From an uncultured Anaeroplasmataceae bacterium (lineage in GTDB: Bacteria > Bacillota_I > Bacilli_A > Acholeplasmatales > Anaeroplasmataceae), in NCBI GenBank assembly GCA_947589245.1, contig CANQBD010000016.1:1-33578 (forward strand): a stretch of DNA of 33,578 nt, in the 5' to 3' direction. The position numbers and the translations under genes are program-made. Below are positions 7,352 through 14,837 of the stretch, piece by piece. Position 1 is the stretch's first letter. Every line of letters begins with the position of its first letter. The notes under the pieces are model-generated. The model had not been told where the DNA came from and made no database searches. It saw only the letters and a program-made list of their open reading frames with translations.

Positions 7352-9164
7352 CTAAAGAAGCCCCCTTTACTTTTTTATTTGAATTCTTAGGACTAGCTGT
7401 TTTCTTGGCAGCAGTCTTAGTTCCGCCAGATTTACTTGCAACCTTCTTAGTAGTTCCTGTAGAAGCTTTTGCCGCAGTACTACTCTTCTTAGTAGTAGGT
7501 TTCTTTTCTTCCTTGACAGGTTCGTTTAAAGTTTCACCAGCTAAAGCATTCTTAATACGCTCAGAAACGATTTTTGGCATTTCAACCTTTGGAGCATTTG
7601 GATGTAATAACCAAGTTGCCGCATAGTGAGTATCACTAATCTTGAAAAAAGGTGGCTCATGCTCAAAATCAATCTTCATTGCATATTTACTACGTAAGGC
7701 AAAGGCATCACCCTTAGGTGGATAAATCATATCTGGTGGCGTGCCAGGAATAGCTTCTAGTCTTTCCTTGCTATCAACATCAGGAATACTTGATAATAAT
7801 GCCCAAGTATATGGATGCTTTGGTTCAAAGAAAATCTCTTCTGATTTGCCATACTCAACAATCTTACCGGCATACATTACAGCAACTCGGTCAGCCATAT
7901 TTGCAACTACACCTAAATCATGAGTAATGAAGATACAAGCAATATTACGTTCTCTTTGAATCTTCTTAATTAACTCAAGAATTTGAGCTTGAATTGTTAC
8001 ATCTAGAGCGGTTGTAGGCTCATCACAAATTAAAATTTCAGGAGTTGCAGTTAAGGCAATCGCAATAACGATACGTTGACGCATACCACCTGAAAATTCA
8101 AATGGATATTGTCTAAAACGTTTTTCAGGAAGAGGAATACCTACTTCTGACATTATTTCAAGCGCCTTTCTCTTGGCTTCTTTTCTTGTAATTCTTAATT
8201 TGTTAACATAATCAATCTTTTCATCTTCAATTTCTTTAGCTAATTTTCCAGACTTAGTAGTCAATAAGTATTCTTGAAGATTTTGGACATATTTTTTCTT
8301 TAAAGCTTGCTTTTCTTCTTTTGAAGCTGCTTTTGCTAGCTCAGCTTCATATTCTTTACTAAGTGCATCTTTCTTTTCCTGAATAGATACATTATTATTA
8401 TCTTCAGCTAAGGCTTGTTGATATTTTTCATTTAAATAGGCAAGCTTTGCTTGATGTTCCTCTGTAATTCGCTTTTTATAAGCTGCAACTTCAGTCTTAG
8501 CAAAAGCCTTTTTCTCATTTAAAGCCGCCTTTAAAGGAACAAGTTTTTCTTTAGCATCAGCATTAAACTTTGCAACATTGCTTTGGCATAATGCTTTGGC
8601 ATCTCTTATTTCTTGTTTAATTTGATTCTTCACTTCCCCAGAAGTTTCTTTATTTTTTAATAAAGATTCCTTTTGAGAACGTAAAGTTTCATATTTTTCT
8701 TTTTCTTTTGCAACTAAAATATTTCTTTTTGCAATAGTATTTTTATATGCTGTCAATTCTTTAGAAATTAACTCTTCATACATTTGCTTTAGCTTATCAG
8801 AATTAATTAAAGTTGCTTCCGTAATTTGCTTACCAATACGAACAATTGGGTTCAAACTTGATAGCGGATCTTGGAAAATCATACCAATTTTATGACCACG
8901 AATTTTATGGAATTCCTCTTCAGAAACTTCCAAAAGATTCTCGCCTTGATAAGTAATACTTCCATCTACAACTACTGCATTATTGGCTAAAATACCCATA
9001 ATTGCTTTAGAAGTAACTGATTTACCAGAACCAGATTCACCAACAATACAAAGTGTTTCTCCACGTTCTAGATCAAAGGAAACACCACGAACAGCTTGAA
9101 CAACACCATGATCAGTCTTAAAATTAATTTTTAAATCTTTAACTTCTAAGATTTTTTCAGCCAT
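7344..9164 (-). CDS. oppD: Oligopeptide ABC importer ATPase OppD with coiled-coil insert
   Basis: Second importer ATPase, 606 residues (family about 330-360). Motifs: Walker A GESGSGKS (42-49), Q-loop FQDP (97-100), signature FSGGMRQR (357-364), Walker B LICDEP (378-383), H-loop THD (H415). Between Q-loop and signature lies an insert of about 200 residues (120-325) very rich in Lys, Glu and Ala, a likely long coiled coil. The C-terminal region aligns with the Cys-rich OppD/DppD segment, but the four cysteines are replaced (D486, S492, D499, T517). A Lys/Ser/Thr/Ala tail (about 530-606) follows. I chose the ATG at 9164, one base after the oppC stop and preceded by AAGGAAG. A GTG at 9173 would add three residues. 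Confidence 0.92.
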   Translation of the reverse strand: MAEKILEVKDLKINFKTDHGVVQAVRGVSFDLERGETLCIVGESGSGKSVTSKAIMGILANNAVVVDGSITYQGENLLEVSEEEFHKIRGHKIGMIFQDPLSSLNPIVRIGKQITEATLINSDKLKQMYEELISKELTAYKNTIAKRNILVAKEKEKYETLRSQKESLLKNKETSGEVKNQIKQEIRDAKALCQSNVAKFNADAKEKLVPLKAALNEKKAFAKTEVAAYKKRITEEHQAKLAYLNEKYQQALAEDNNNVSIQEKKDALSKEYEAELAKAASKEEKQALKKKYVQNLQEYLLTTKSGKLAKEIEDEKIDYVNKLRITRKEAKRKALEIMSEVGIPLPEKRFRQYPFEFSGGMRQRIVIAIALTATPEILICDEPTTALDVTIQAQILELIKKIQRERNIACIFITHDLGVVANMADRVAVMYAGKIVEYGKSEEIFFEPKHPYTWALLSSIPDVDSKERLEAIPGTPPDMIYPPKGDAFALRSKYAMKIDFEHEPPFFKISDTHYAATWLLHPNAPKVEMPKIVSERIKNALAGETLNEPVKEEKKPTTKKSSTAAKASTGTTKKVASKSGGTKTAAKKTASPKNSNKKVKGASLDE

Positions 9165-9165
9165 T

Positions 9166-10512
9166 CTAATCACTTCCTTTCAATGATGGATTTAAGGCAT
9201 CTCTTAAACCATTACCAAATAAGTTGAAAGAAATCATTAATAAAGAAATGATTACAGCTGGGAATAAAATCAATGCTGGTTGAGTTTTTAAGTAAACTTG
9301 ATTATCACTTAATAATGCACCAAATGATGATGAGCCTTGTAAACCTAAACCTAAATAAGCTAAGCTTGCTTCAGTAAAGATTAAACTTGGGATCATCAAG
9401 ACAGTTGATGTTACGATAGTACCTAAAGCGTTTGGTAAAATATGACGGAAAATTAATCTTCTATCAGATGCACCTAATGTACGTGATGCTAAGACATATT
9501 CACGACCTTTAAACCGATAGAATTGTGTTCTAGTACGTGAAGCTGTCCCCATCCAGCCTGTTAGACATAGAGCCATACCAAATACCCACAAATCATCACC
9601 GAGATGTAAACGACATAGAGTAACAACAATAATCATAGGTACACCACCTAAGATATCCATAAAACGTTCCATTAATAAGTCGACATTGCCACCAAAATAA
9701 CCGGAAACTGATCCCCAAACAAGACCAAATAAAAAGCAAATAGCAGCAATTACAATTGCAAATACTAATGAATAACGTAAACCAATGAAAGCACGTTTTA
9801 CAAGGTCACGCCCTGTACCATCAGTACCAAATAAATGGAGAGGCATACTTGAATATCCTAAATAACGATATAGTGATACTTTTGCTAAAACCTTAGAACC
9901 TGAAGTATCAATAATTTCCATAATTGGACATTGATCATCTAAGCGTTCAAAGCTGCTTGGACCTTCATTTGAATCCAAATTCATCCAGCCATTAGCAATA
10001 TAACGATTTAAATAAGTATTAGGAACTTCCATTGCCACAACACCATATTTATCTGCATAGGTGTCATATACGAAATCACATAATTTTATTCCATCAACTT
10101 CATAAACAGTAATAGAAACAATGGCTTCTTTCTTAAAATCACCCATTGGTACTTCATTAGCCTCATCATAGGCAATACCTGTTATATTTTTTGTACCATC
10201 CCAGAAACCTGTTCCTGCTTCAAATAATTTAGGTTCAATAAAAGTTTCAGATGGATGAGGCCCTTCTGTATCATAAGGAATACATAGTGGCACAATAAGT
10301 GACATTAAAACGATAATACCAATGATAATAGCTGCAACAACTGAAGATTTATTCTTACAGAATCTTTTGAAAGCATCTTTAATAAATGTTGTAGGCTTAG
10401 ATTCAAATTTTTGGTCATGAATTTTGACATCTGATTGAACCAATGAAAAATCATCTGTAGATAAGACAAATTCTTGACCTTGGGCATCTAATGCTTTTAA
10501 TTCTTTTTCCAT
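9166..10512 (-). CDS. oppC: Oligopeptide ABC importer permease OppC
   Basis: Integral membrane permease of the importer, 448 residues against about 300 in the family. The first membrane helix is about 57-79. It is followed by an extra extracytoplasmic segment of about 130-150 residues (81-225) before the conserved LFGTDGTGRD (227-236), then five further helices. The cytoplasmic EAA loop that docks on the ATPases is at about 337-361 (REYVLASRTLGASD core). The N-terminal 45 residues are cytoplasmic and charged. The ATG shares one base with the oppB stop (TAATG) and the TAG stop is one base from the oppD ATG, so the chain is translationally coupled. Confidence 0.93.
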   Translation of the reverse strand: MEKELKALDAQGQEFVLSTDDFSLVQSDVKIHDQKFESKPTTFIKDAFKRFCKNKSSVVAAIIIGIIVLMSLIVPLCIPYDTEGPHPSETFIEPKLFEAGTGFWDGTKNITGIAYDEANEVPMGDFKKEAIVSITVYEVDGIKLCDFVYDTYADKYGVVAMEVPNTYLNRYIANGWMNLDSNEGPSSFERLDDQCPIMEIIDTSGSKVLAKVSLYRYLGYSSMPLHLFGTDGTGRDLVKRAFIGLRYSLVFAIVIAAICFLFGLVWGSVSGYFGGNVDLLMERFMDILGGVPMIIVVTLCRLHLGDDLWVFGMALCLTGWMGTASRTRTQFYRFKGREYVLASRTLGASDRRLIFRHILPNALGTIVTSTVLMIPSLIFTEASLAYLGLGLQGSSSFGALLSDNQVYLKTQPALILFPAVIISLLMISFNLFGNGLRDALNPSLKGSD

Positions 10513-11549
10513 TATTTCTTCGCCCCCATTCTGATTCTTGGATCAATAAATCCATAAGAAAGATCTAGTACAATACCAGCTAATAAACCTATTGATGTAA
10601 ATACAGCCATATCAACGAACAACACATTATAGTCATTTTGACCCATAGCTGTTACGAATAAACGCCCAATACCTGGAATACCATAAAGGTTTTCTAGAAT
10701 CATGGAACCACCTAAAATACTAATAAATTCCGCTAAAATAGATGGAACAATAGGAACCATGGCATTTCTTAAAGCATGACGCAAAATAGCTTGACGTCTA
10801 GTTAAGCCTTTAGTTCTAGCAAGCAATAAATATTCACTTGACATAACTTCGCATAATTCTGCACGAACAAAACGAGCATAACCACAAATAGAACCAAATG
10901 ATAAACACACTACCGGCAAAATAAAACCCAACGCTTTTTGCGAACTAGGCGCAAGTGGAGAAGGCCATTGAGTTGGCAACCACTGTAAATTATAACAGAA
11001 AATCCACATCAATATTGTTATTAATACAAAGCTTGGAATTGAAATAAAAATCATAACACTTGTTGAAATAATATGATCTGTAGGCTTGTTTTTCTTTAAA
11101 GCAGCCCAAATACCTAAAGCAATACCTAAAGGTACTGAAACAATAACAGATAAGATATTTATAGAAATTGTGGTTGGTAGTCTTTCACCAATAATAGAAA
11201 TTGCACTGACATTTGGAGAAATATAAGTAGATGTACCCCAATCCCATTCAGTAAAAATACCTTTTAACCAAGCAAAATATTGTTGCATAACTGGTGTTTG
11301 ATAGAAAAAATGTTTTTTATTAGAAGTATCTACATATTGCCATAATAATTCACCATAATCATTTTTTGGGGCTCTAAAATCAGCTACATAACCTTTTTGC
11401 GTTTGACTTAAATAATATGCAAGCATCGTCTTTTCATTTCCAACTGGGCGTTGAAAAGGCAAAAGTTTCATCAAAATAAAGGTTAATGAAAGAATTATGA
11501 CCATTGTAACGGCAGCCAGAGCTACTCTTTTAAGCACATATCTCCACAT
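10512..11549 (-). CDS. oppB: Oligopeptide ABC importer permease OppB
   Basis: Partner permease of OppC, 345 residues. The N-terminal membrane helix (about 8-30) is followed by an extracytoplasmic loop and then the conserved stretch with WDWGTSTYISPNVS and ERLPTTISIN before the core helices. The EAA loop reads SEYLLLARTKGLTRRQ, with ILRHALRNAMVPIV after it, classical for the OppB/DppB type. The C-terminus is YGFIDPRIRMG, also a family mark. The ATG at 11549 has a GGAGTG site upstream. It is the first gene after oppA and is separated from it by a strong hairpin. Confidence 0.95.
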   Translation of the reverse strand: MWRYVLKRVALAAVTMVIILSLTFILMKLLPFQRPVGNEKTMLAYYLSQTQKGYVADFRAPKNDYGELLWQYVDTSNKKHFFYQTPVMQQYFAWLKGIFTEWDWGTSTYISPNVSAISIIGERLPTTISINILSVIVSVPLGIALGIWAALKKNKPTDHIISTSVMIFISIPSFVLITILMWIFCYNLQWLPTQWPSPLAPSSQKALGFILPVVCLSFGSICGYARFVRAELCEVMSSEYLLLARTKGLTRRQAILRHALRNAMVPIVPSILAEFISILGGSMILENLYGIPGIGRLFVTAMGQNDYNVLFVDMAVFTSIGLLAGIVLDLSYGFIDPRIRMGAKK

Positions 11550-11588
11550 TATAACACTCCTTTTTTATTTTTTATAAATGAACAAATA

Positions 11589-11618
11589 AGGGTTGGTTAA
11601 ATAACTCCAACCAACCCT
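11589..11618 (-). terminator. Intercistronic hairpin between oppA and oppB
   Basis: AGGGTTGGTT (11589-11598) and AACCAACCCT (11609-11618) are perfect ten-base complements around a ten-base loop, with an imperfect T-rich tail on the minus strand. It starts 33 bases after the oppA stop. It probably acts as a partial terminator or 3'-end stabiliser that keeps the binding protein more abundant than the permease/ATPases. Confidence 0.75.
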
Positions 11619-11650
11619 AAAACTTGTTTTGGAAATTAACTTCCTAATTA

Positions 11651-14230
11651 TTATTCCCAAACAGGGAAATCTGAATAAAGAGAAACTAAGCTTTCTGTAG
11701 GTTCTTCAGAACCACTAACTAAAGTTTCGAAGTAAATATCAAATCCTACTGAACCTTGATATGATTCAACTAGTTCTTGAGATAAATGAAGTACAAGTGT
11801 ATCACCTACAACTTCAAAATCAACTTTTACTTCATCATATTCTTCACCTGAATACCAGCATACAACTACAGCTGCTACACTTGTTTGAACAACATTTGGA
11901 ATATTAGAAGCAGCAAATTTGATTTCAACTGTACGTCCACCAGTTTCTTCATCTCTAACGTTCTTAGCTAAGGCGGCATCATATGTCTTTGCTAATGCAC
12001 CATTACCATCAACAACACAACCAGTATCTGCTGCTTGGAATAAAGCATCAAATGTGTAATTATGACCGTCATATTGGATACTTGGATCTGCATTAGTATC
12101 TGGACCCCAGTTTAATGTGAAGCCTGAAGAGTTATCACTCTTTAATACTTCCATGAAGTTGATTGGGTTAAATGAATTACCAGAAATACCACCAAAACCG
12201 ATATCAAATTGACCAACCATCATCTTGTTATAATAAACATCTGACCATTCAACAACAGCAATATTATTAACCTTTAATGTTAATTGATTGTTACATACTT
12301 CTGGATCATTGAATGCATCTTGTAAGTACTTAGCAATATCTTCACCTGAAGTTTGGATTTGACTTTCTGCTTGCCAGCAAATTTCAATTTCAATTGTATC
12401 GCCAGCTTTATAAGAACCATCTGCTAATAATTTAGTAGCTGCCTTCTTAAAGTAATCTACAGCTTTATCATAATCAAAACCAAAATTGTATTCCCAACCT
12501 TCGCCATAAACAGCATCCATTGCTTTCTTATGAGCTTCTGTAGTGTTATAAGAAACACCATCCTCTGGATTAATTAAATAATTATCAGAGAAATAATTTA
12601 AAGAAGGAGTAACACCACGCTTTTGAGCGTATTCTGTACGATTTAAAGCCCAGCTAAGTCCTAAAACGAAATCTTCATTACTCATAGCAGGTTTTAAATC
12701 CCAATATTGACTCTCAGGAGTTTGAGTAATAGTACCATTAGTACCAAATAAATATTCCCATTCTTCTGGTGTACAAGTATTTAAGTTTAACTTAGTAGTT
12801 GAACTACCACCTGTTTGTTGAGTACCTGCAGTATTGATTTCACCTTCTTTAACCTTTTGTGAAGGAATACCACAAGAATCAATATGACCAGCTTGGAATT
12901 CGTTCCAAGCAGCTAGTGGATCAGTTTTTGCAGCTGTTAAAATCTTAACATATAAACCAGGTAAAGTGTAACGATTTGCACCACCCTTAACATCTGGATT
13001 CAAGCTTGTATTATTCTTGAAAATGAAATCTTGATCTGTATGCCATGCTTGAACAACATATACACCACTTGATAATGTTGTATCAACAGGAGTTAAAGTC
13101 TTATCTTCATTAAATGAACCCCAAATTTTAATACCACCGATATCATCTAAGAATGCTTGTGGAATTGGAGCATATAATGAACTTGATAAATAATACATTG
13201 CATAGAATGGAGTACAAGGAGTAATAAATTCAAAATCTAGATAAGCACCAGTAGTATCTGAACCACTCTTAATACCAACCTTTTTCCATGCATCTTCATT
13301 TACACCATCACCAGATGCGTTATAATATGCAGCCATACCTTTAATTGCACTAGCACCTTCTAAGTTTTCTGCGCCACGGGCAAGACCATTGGCTGCAGTA
13401 TATAATTGCTTCCATGGAGTTACATAATCTTCGATAGCAACCTCACGACCATTATACTTAGTTAAGTTAGCATTTGTAGTTAAAGTAGCGTATGTAAAAT
13501 CAGAACCAGTTCTAAGATAAATACGATACTTATTAGCCATTGTTTGATAATTTGCGTTAGCAACAGGTGAACCATTTGTATCTAAAGGTATAGGTCTAAC
13601 CTTGCCATCAACTACATTTGCTTCAGTTGCAGTTGAAGGGAACCATTCATAACCATCGCCAGTTGCATTCATCTTAGCATCAAAATAACTACTAGCAACA
13701 AATGGTTGATATCCACCAACTACAGAACCTTTATCATCCATATAATTTAATGTGGCTGGATCTTCAGTTTCATAAGTATGTAGGTAAGTTGGTTCAACTG
13801 TATCTTTTGATTCACCAACTAATGTACCTTCTGATTGAATACCAAAGCCATAACCAGTGATATATGTATGCTGTACTGTACCAGCAATTGTCTGATCGGT
13901 ATCATCAGCATTTTTCTTTACAGCTGTTGGAATTTGAACACGGTCAGAATACTTTGCATAACCACCATCATCGTATAAAACTAAACCTTGAATAGTGTTT
14001 TTCATTGCATATTCTTCTAGTAAACCTAAAATTTCTGCTCTTTCTTCATAACTTTTTTCGACATAACTAACAGCACGACCAGTAGTTGCAGCTGTTGCAG
14101 TAGCTGTTGAATCTACGAATTCATAATCTTCATAGTGCCAGCTTGCTGTTTCGCCTTCTTTACATGATGCTAAGCCTAAAGCTAAAACACCAGTAAGAGC
14201 TAATGAAGCTACTAATTTACTTTTCTTCAT
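11651..14230 (-). CDS. oppA: Oligopeptide-binding lipoprotein OppA (SBP family 5)
   Basis: Extracellular lipoprotein that captures peptides and hands them to OppB/C. The signal peptide ends in a lipobox LASC at 20-23, so Cys23 is lipidated. The 859 residues are much longer than the usual 540-600. The recognisable family-5 core is in the second half (LGLSWALNRTEYAQKRG, then the FDYDKAVDYFKKA and FDIGFGGISGNSFNP regions). The first half and the last 100 residues contain insertions I cannot assign. It heads the operon with a long leader and a promoter under apparent CcpA-type control. The ATG at 14230 follows a GAGGG site. Family recognition is firm; peptide specificity is unknown. Confidence 0.92.
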   Translation of the reverse strand: MKKSKLVASLALTGVLALGLASCKEGETASWHYEDYEFVDSTATATAATTGRAVSYVEKSYEERAEILGLLEEYAMKNTIQGLVLYDDGGYAKYSDRVQIPTAVKKNADDTDQTIAGTVQHTYITGYGFGIQSEGTLVGESKDTVEPTYLHTYETEDPATLNYMDDKGSVVGGYQPFVASSYFDAKMNATGDGYEWFPSTATEANVVDGKVRPIPLDTNGSPVANANYQTMANKYRIYLRTGSDFTYATLTTNANLTKYNGREVAIEDYVTPWKQLYTAANGLARGAENLEGASAIKGMAAYYNASGDGVNEDAWKKVGIKSGSDTTGAYLDFEFITPCTPFYAMYYLSSSLYAPIPQAFLDDIGGIKIWGSFNEDKTLTPVDTTLSSGVYVVQAWHTDQDFIFKNNTSLNPDVKGGANRYTLPGLYVKILTAAKTDPLAAWNEFQAGHIDSCGIPSQKVKEGEINTAGTQQTGGSSTTKLNLNTCTPEEWEYLFGTNGTITQTPESQYWDLKPAMSNEDFVLGLSWALNRTEYAQKRGVTPSLNYFSDNYLINPEDGVSYNTTEAHKKAMDAVYGEGWEYNFGFDYDKAVDYFKKAATKLLADGSYKAGDTIEIEICWQAESQIQTSGEDIAKYLQDAFNDPEVCNNQLTLKVNNIAVVEWSDVYYNKMMVGQFDIGFGGISGNSFNPINFMEVLKSDNSSGFTLNWGPDTNADPSIQYDGHNYTFDALFQAADTGCVVDGNGALAKTYDAALAKNVRDEETGGRTVEIKFAASNIPNVVQTSVAAVVVCWYSGEEYDEVKVDFEVVGDTLVLHLSQELVESYQGSVGFDIYFETLVSGSEEPTESLVSLYSDFPVWE

Positions 14231-14330
14231 AATTTTTCCCTCTTCTTTCTAAAGACTAAATTATAAAAAAATCAGAAGTAGTTTTTAAGAATCTTGCCCA
14301 GCTTAAAGACACTCCTCCCGATTTTCTTTG
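14231..14330 (-). promoter_or_regulatory. oppA 5' untranslated leader
   Basis: About 100 transcribed bases precede oppA. The first part contains a GC-richer island with a GGGAGGAG run (about 14312-14319) and arms TTTAAG/CTTAAA (14285-14290, 14303-14308) that could form a small hairpin. I recognise no known riboswitch or leader peptide in it. Confidence 0.3.
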
Positions 14331-14335
14331 TTATT

Positions 14336-14363
14336 ATTATACTAGCATAATGCTAATTTTCAA
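14336..14363 (-). promoter_or_regulatory. oppA promoter with palindrome in the spacer
   Basis: TTGAAA (14358-14363) and TATAAT (14336-14341) on the minus strand, 16 bases apart. Between them lies the perfect palindrome TAGCAT-A-ATGCTA (14343-14355), which fills the spacer and is well placed as a repressor operator. Confidence 0.75.
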
Positions 14364-14386
14364 GTAAAATATTTGAAAAAATATGT

Positions 14387-14400
14387 TGTAAACGTTTTCT
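14387..14400. promoter_or_regulatory. cre-like (CcpA) operator upstream of the oppA promoter
   Basis: TGTAAACGTTTTCT matches the catabolite-responsive element consensus TGWAANCGNTNWCA at 13 of 14 positions. It lies about 24 bases upstream of the -35 box, a position usually linked with activation rather than roadblock repression. No CcpA gene is in this window. Confidence 0.6.
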
Positions 14401-14436
14401 ATTTTGCTTTTTGACCATTTTAAAGTATTTTTTTTG

Positions 14437-14478
14437 AAAAAAAGGGGATTTTATAAAACAAAAAACATTAAAATGCCC
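14437..14478 (-). terminator. Terminator overlapping the end of the small membrane protein gene
   Basis: TAAAAT plus CCC (14469-14478) pair with ATTTTA and GGG (14444-14453) with one mismatch, followed on the minus strand by seven T. The stem includes the TAA stop codon of the gene ending at 14451. Confidence 0.65.
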
Positions 14479-14822
14479 GAAATAATGATATAAAATGCGG
14501 CAAAAACCAAGTATGGAATGAATTTAAATTTTTGCTTTTTTCTTTGTTCTTTCTTGTCCATAGAATATTCATATAGCGATGGCTTCTGACCATTAGCTCC
14601 CCTTTTAGCAAACATATAAGTATATATATCAAACCCGCCAAAATAATTAACAATACTCAAACCACCAATACATAATAGTGAAAAGCCGGCAATGAACAAA
14701 GCATCCATATAATTGACAAGGTCGACCCAATTTCTTAAACAATTATATACTACTAAAATTAAGATACCATAGATAAGACAACTTAAATATCTAGGCCAGG
14801 AATGAAAAAATATCTCTTTCAT
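14451..14822 (-). CDS. Small three-helix membrane protein, possibly DUF3899
   Basis: A 123-residue integral membrane protein with hydrophobic segments at about 12-29, 38-60 and 101-123. A cytoplasmic stretch between helices 2 and 3 contains YFGGFDIYTYMF, then SLYEYSMDKKEQRKKQ. That layout (GGFD, then a Tyr-Glu-Tyr and basic run) resembles the DUF3899 family; the assignment is from memory of the pattern, and the function is unknown. It follows the ABC gene by 15 bases and is the last gene of the operon, so it may be an accessory of the transporter. A terminator overlaps its stop. Confidence 0.75.
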   Translation of the reverse strand: MKEIFFHSWPRYLSCLIYGILILVVYNCLRNWVDLVNYMDALFIAGFSLLCIGGLSIVNYFGGFDIYTYMFAKRGANGQKPSLYEYSMDKKEQRKKQKFKFIPYLVFAAFYIIISGILMFFVL

Positions 14823-14837
14823 AATTCTCTTCTCCTT

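Noticed and set aside
9165-9173. GTG start for oppD
   Set aside because: The GTG lies inside the Shine-Dalgarno spacing of the ATG at 9164, which follows the oppC stop by one base.
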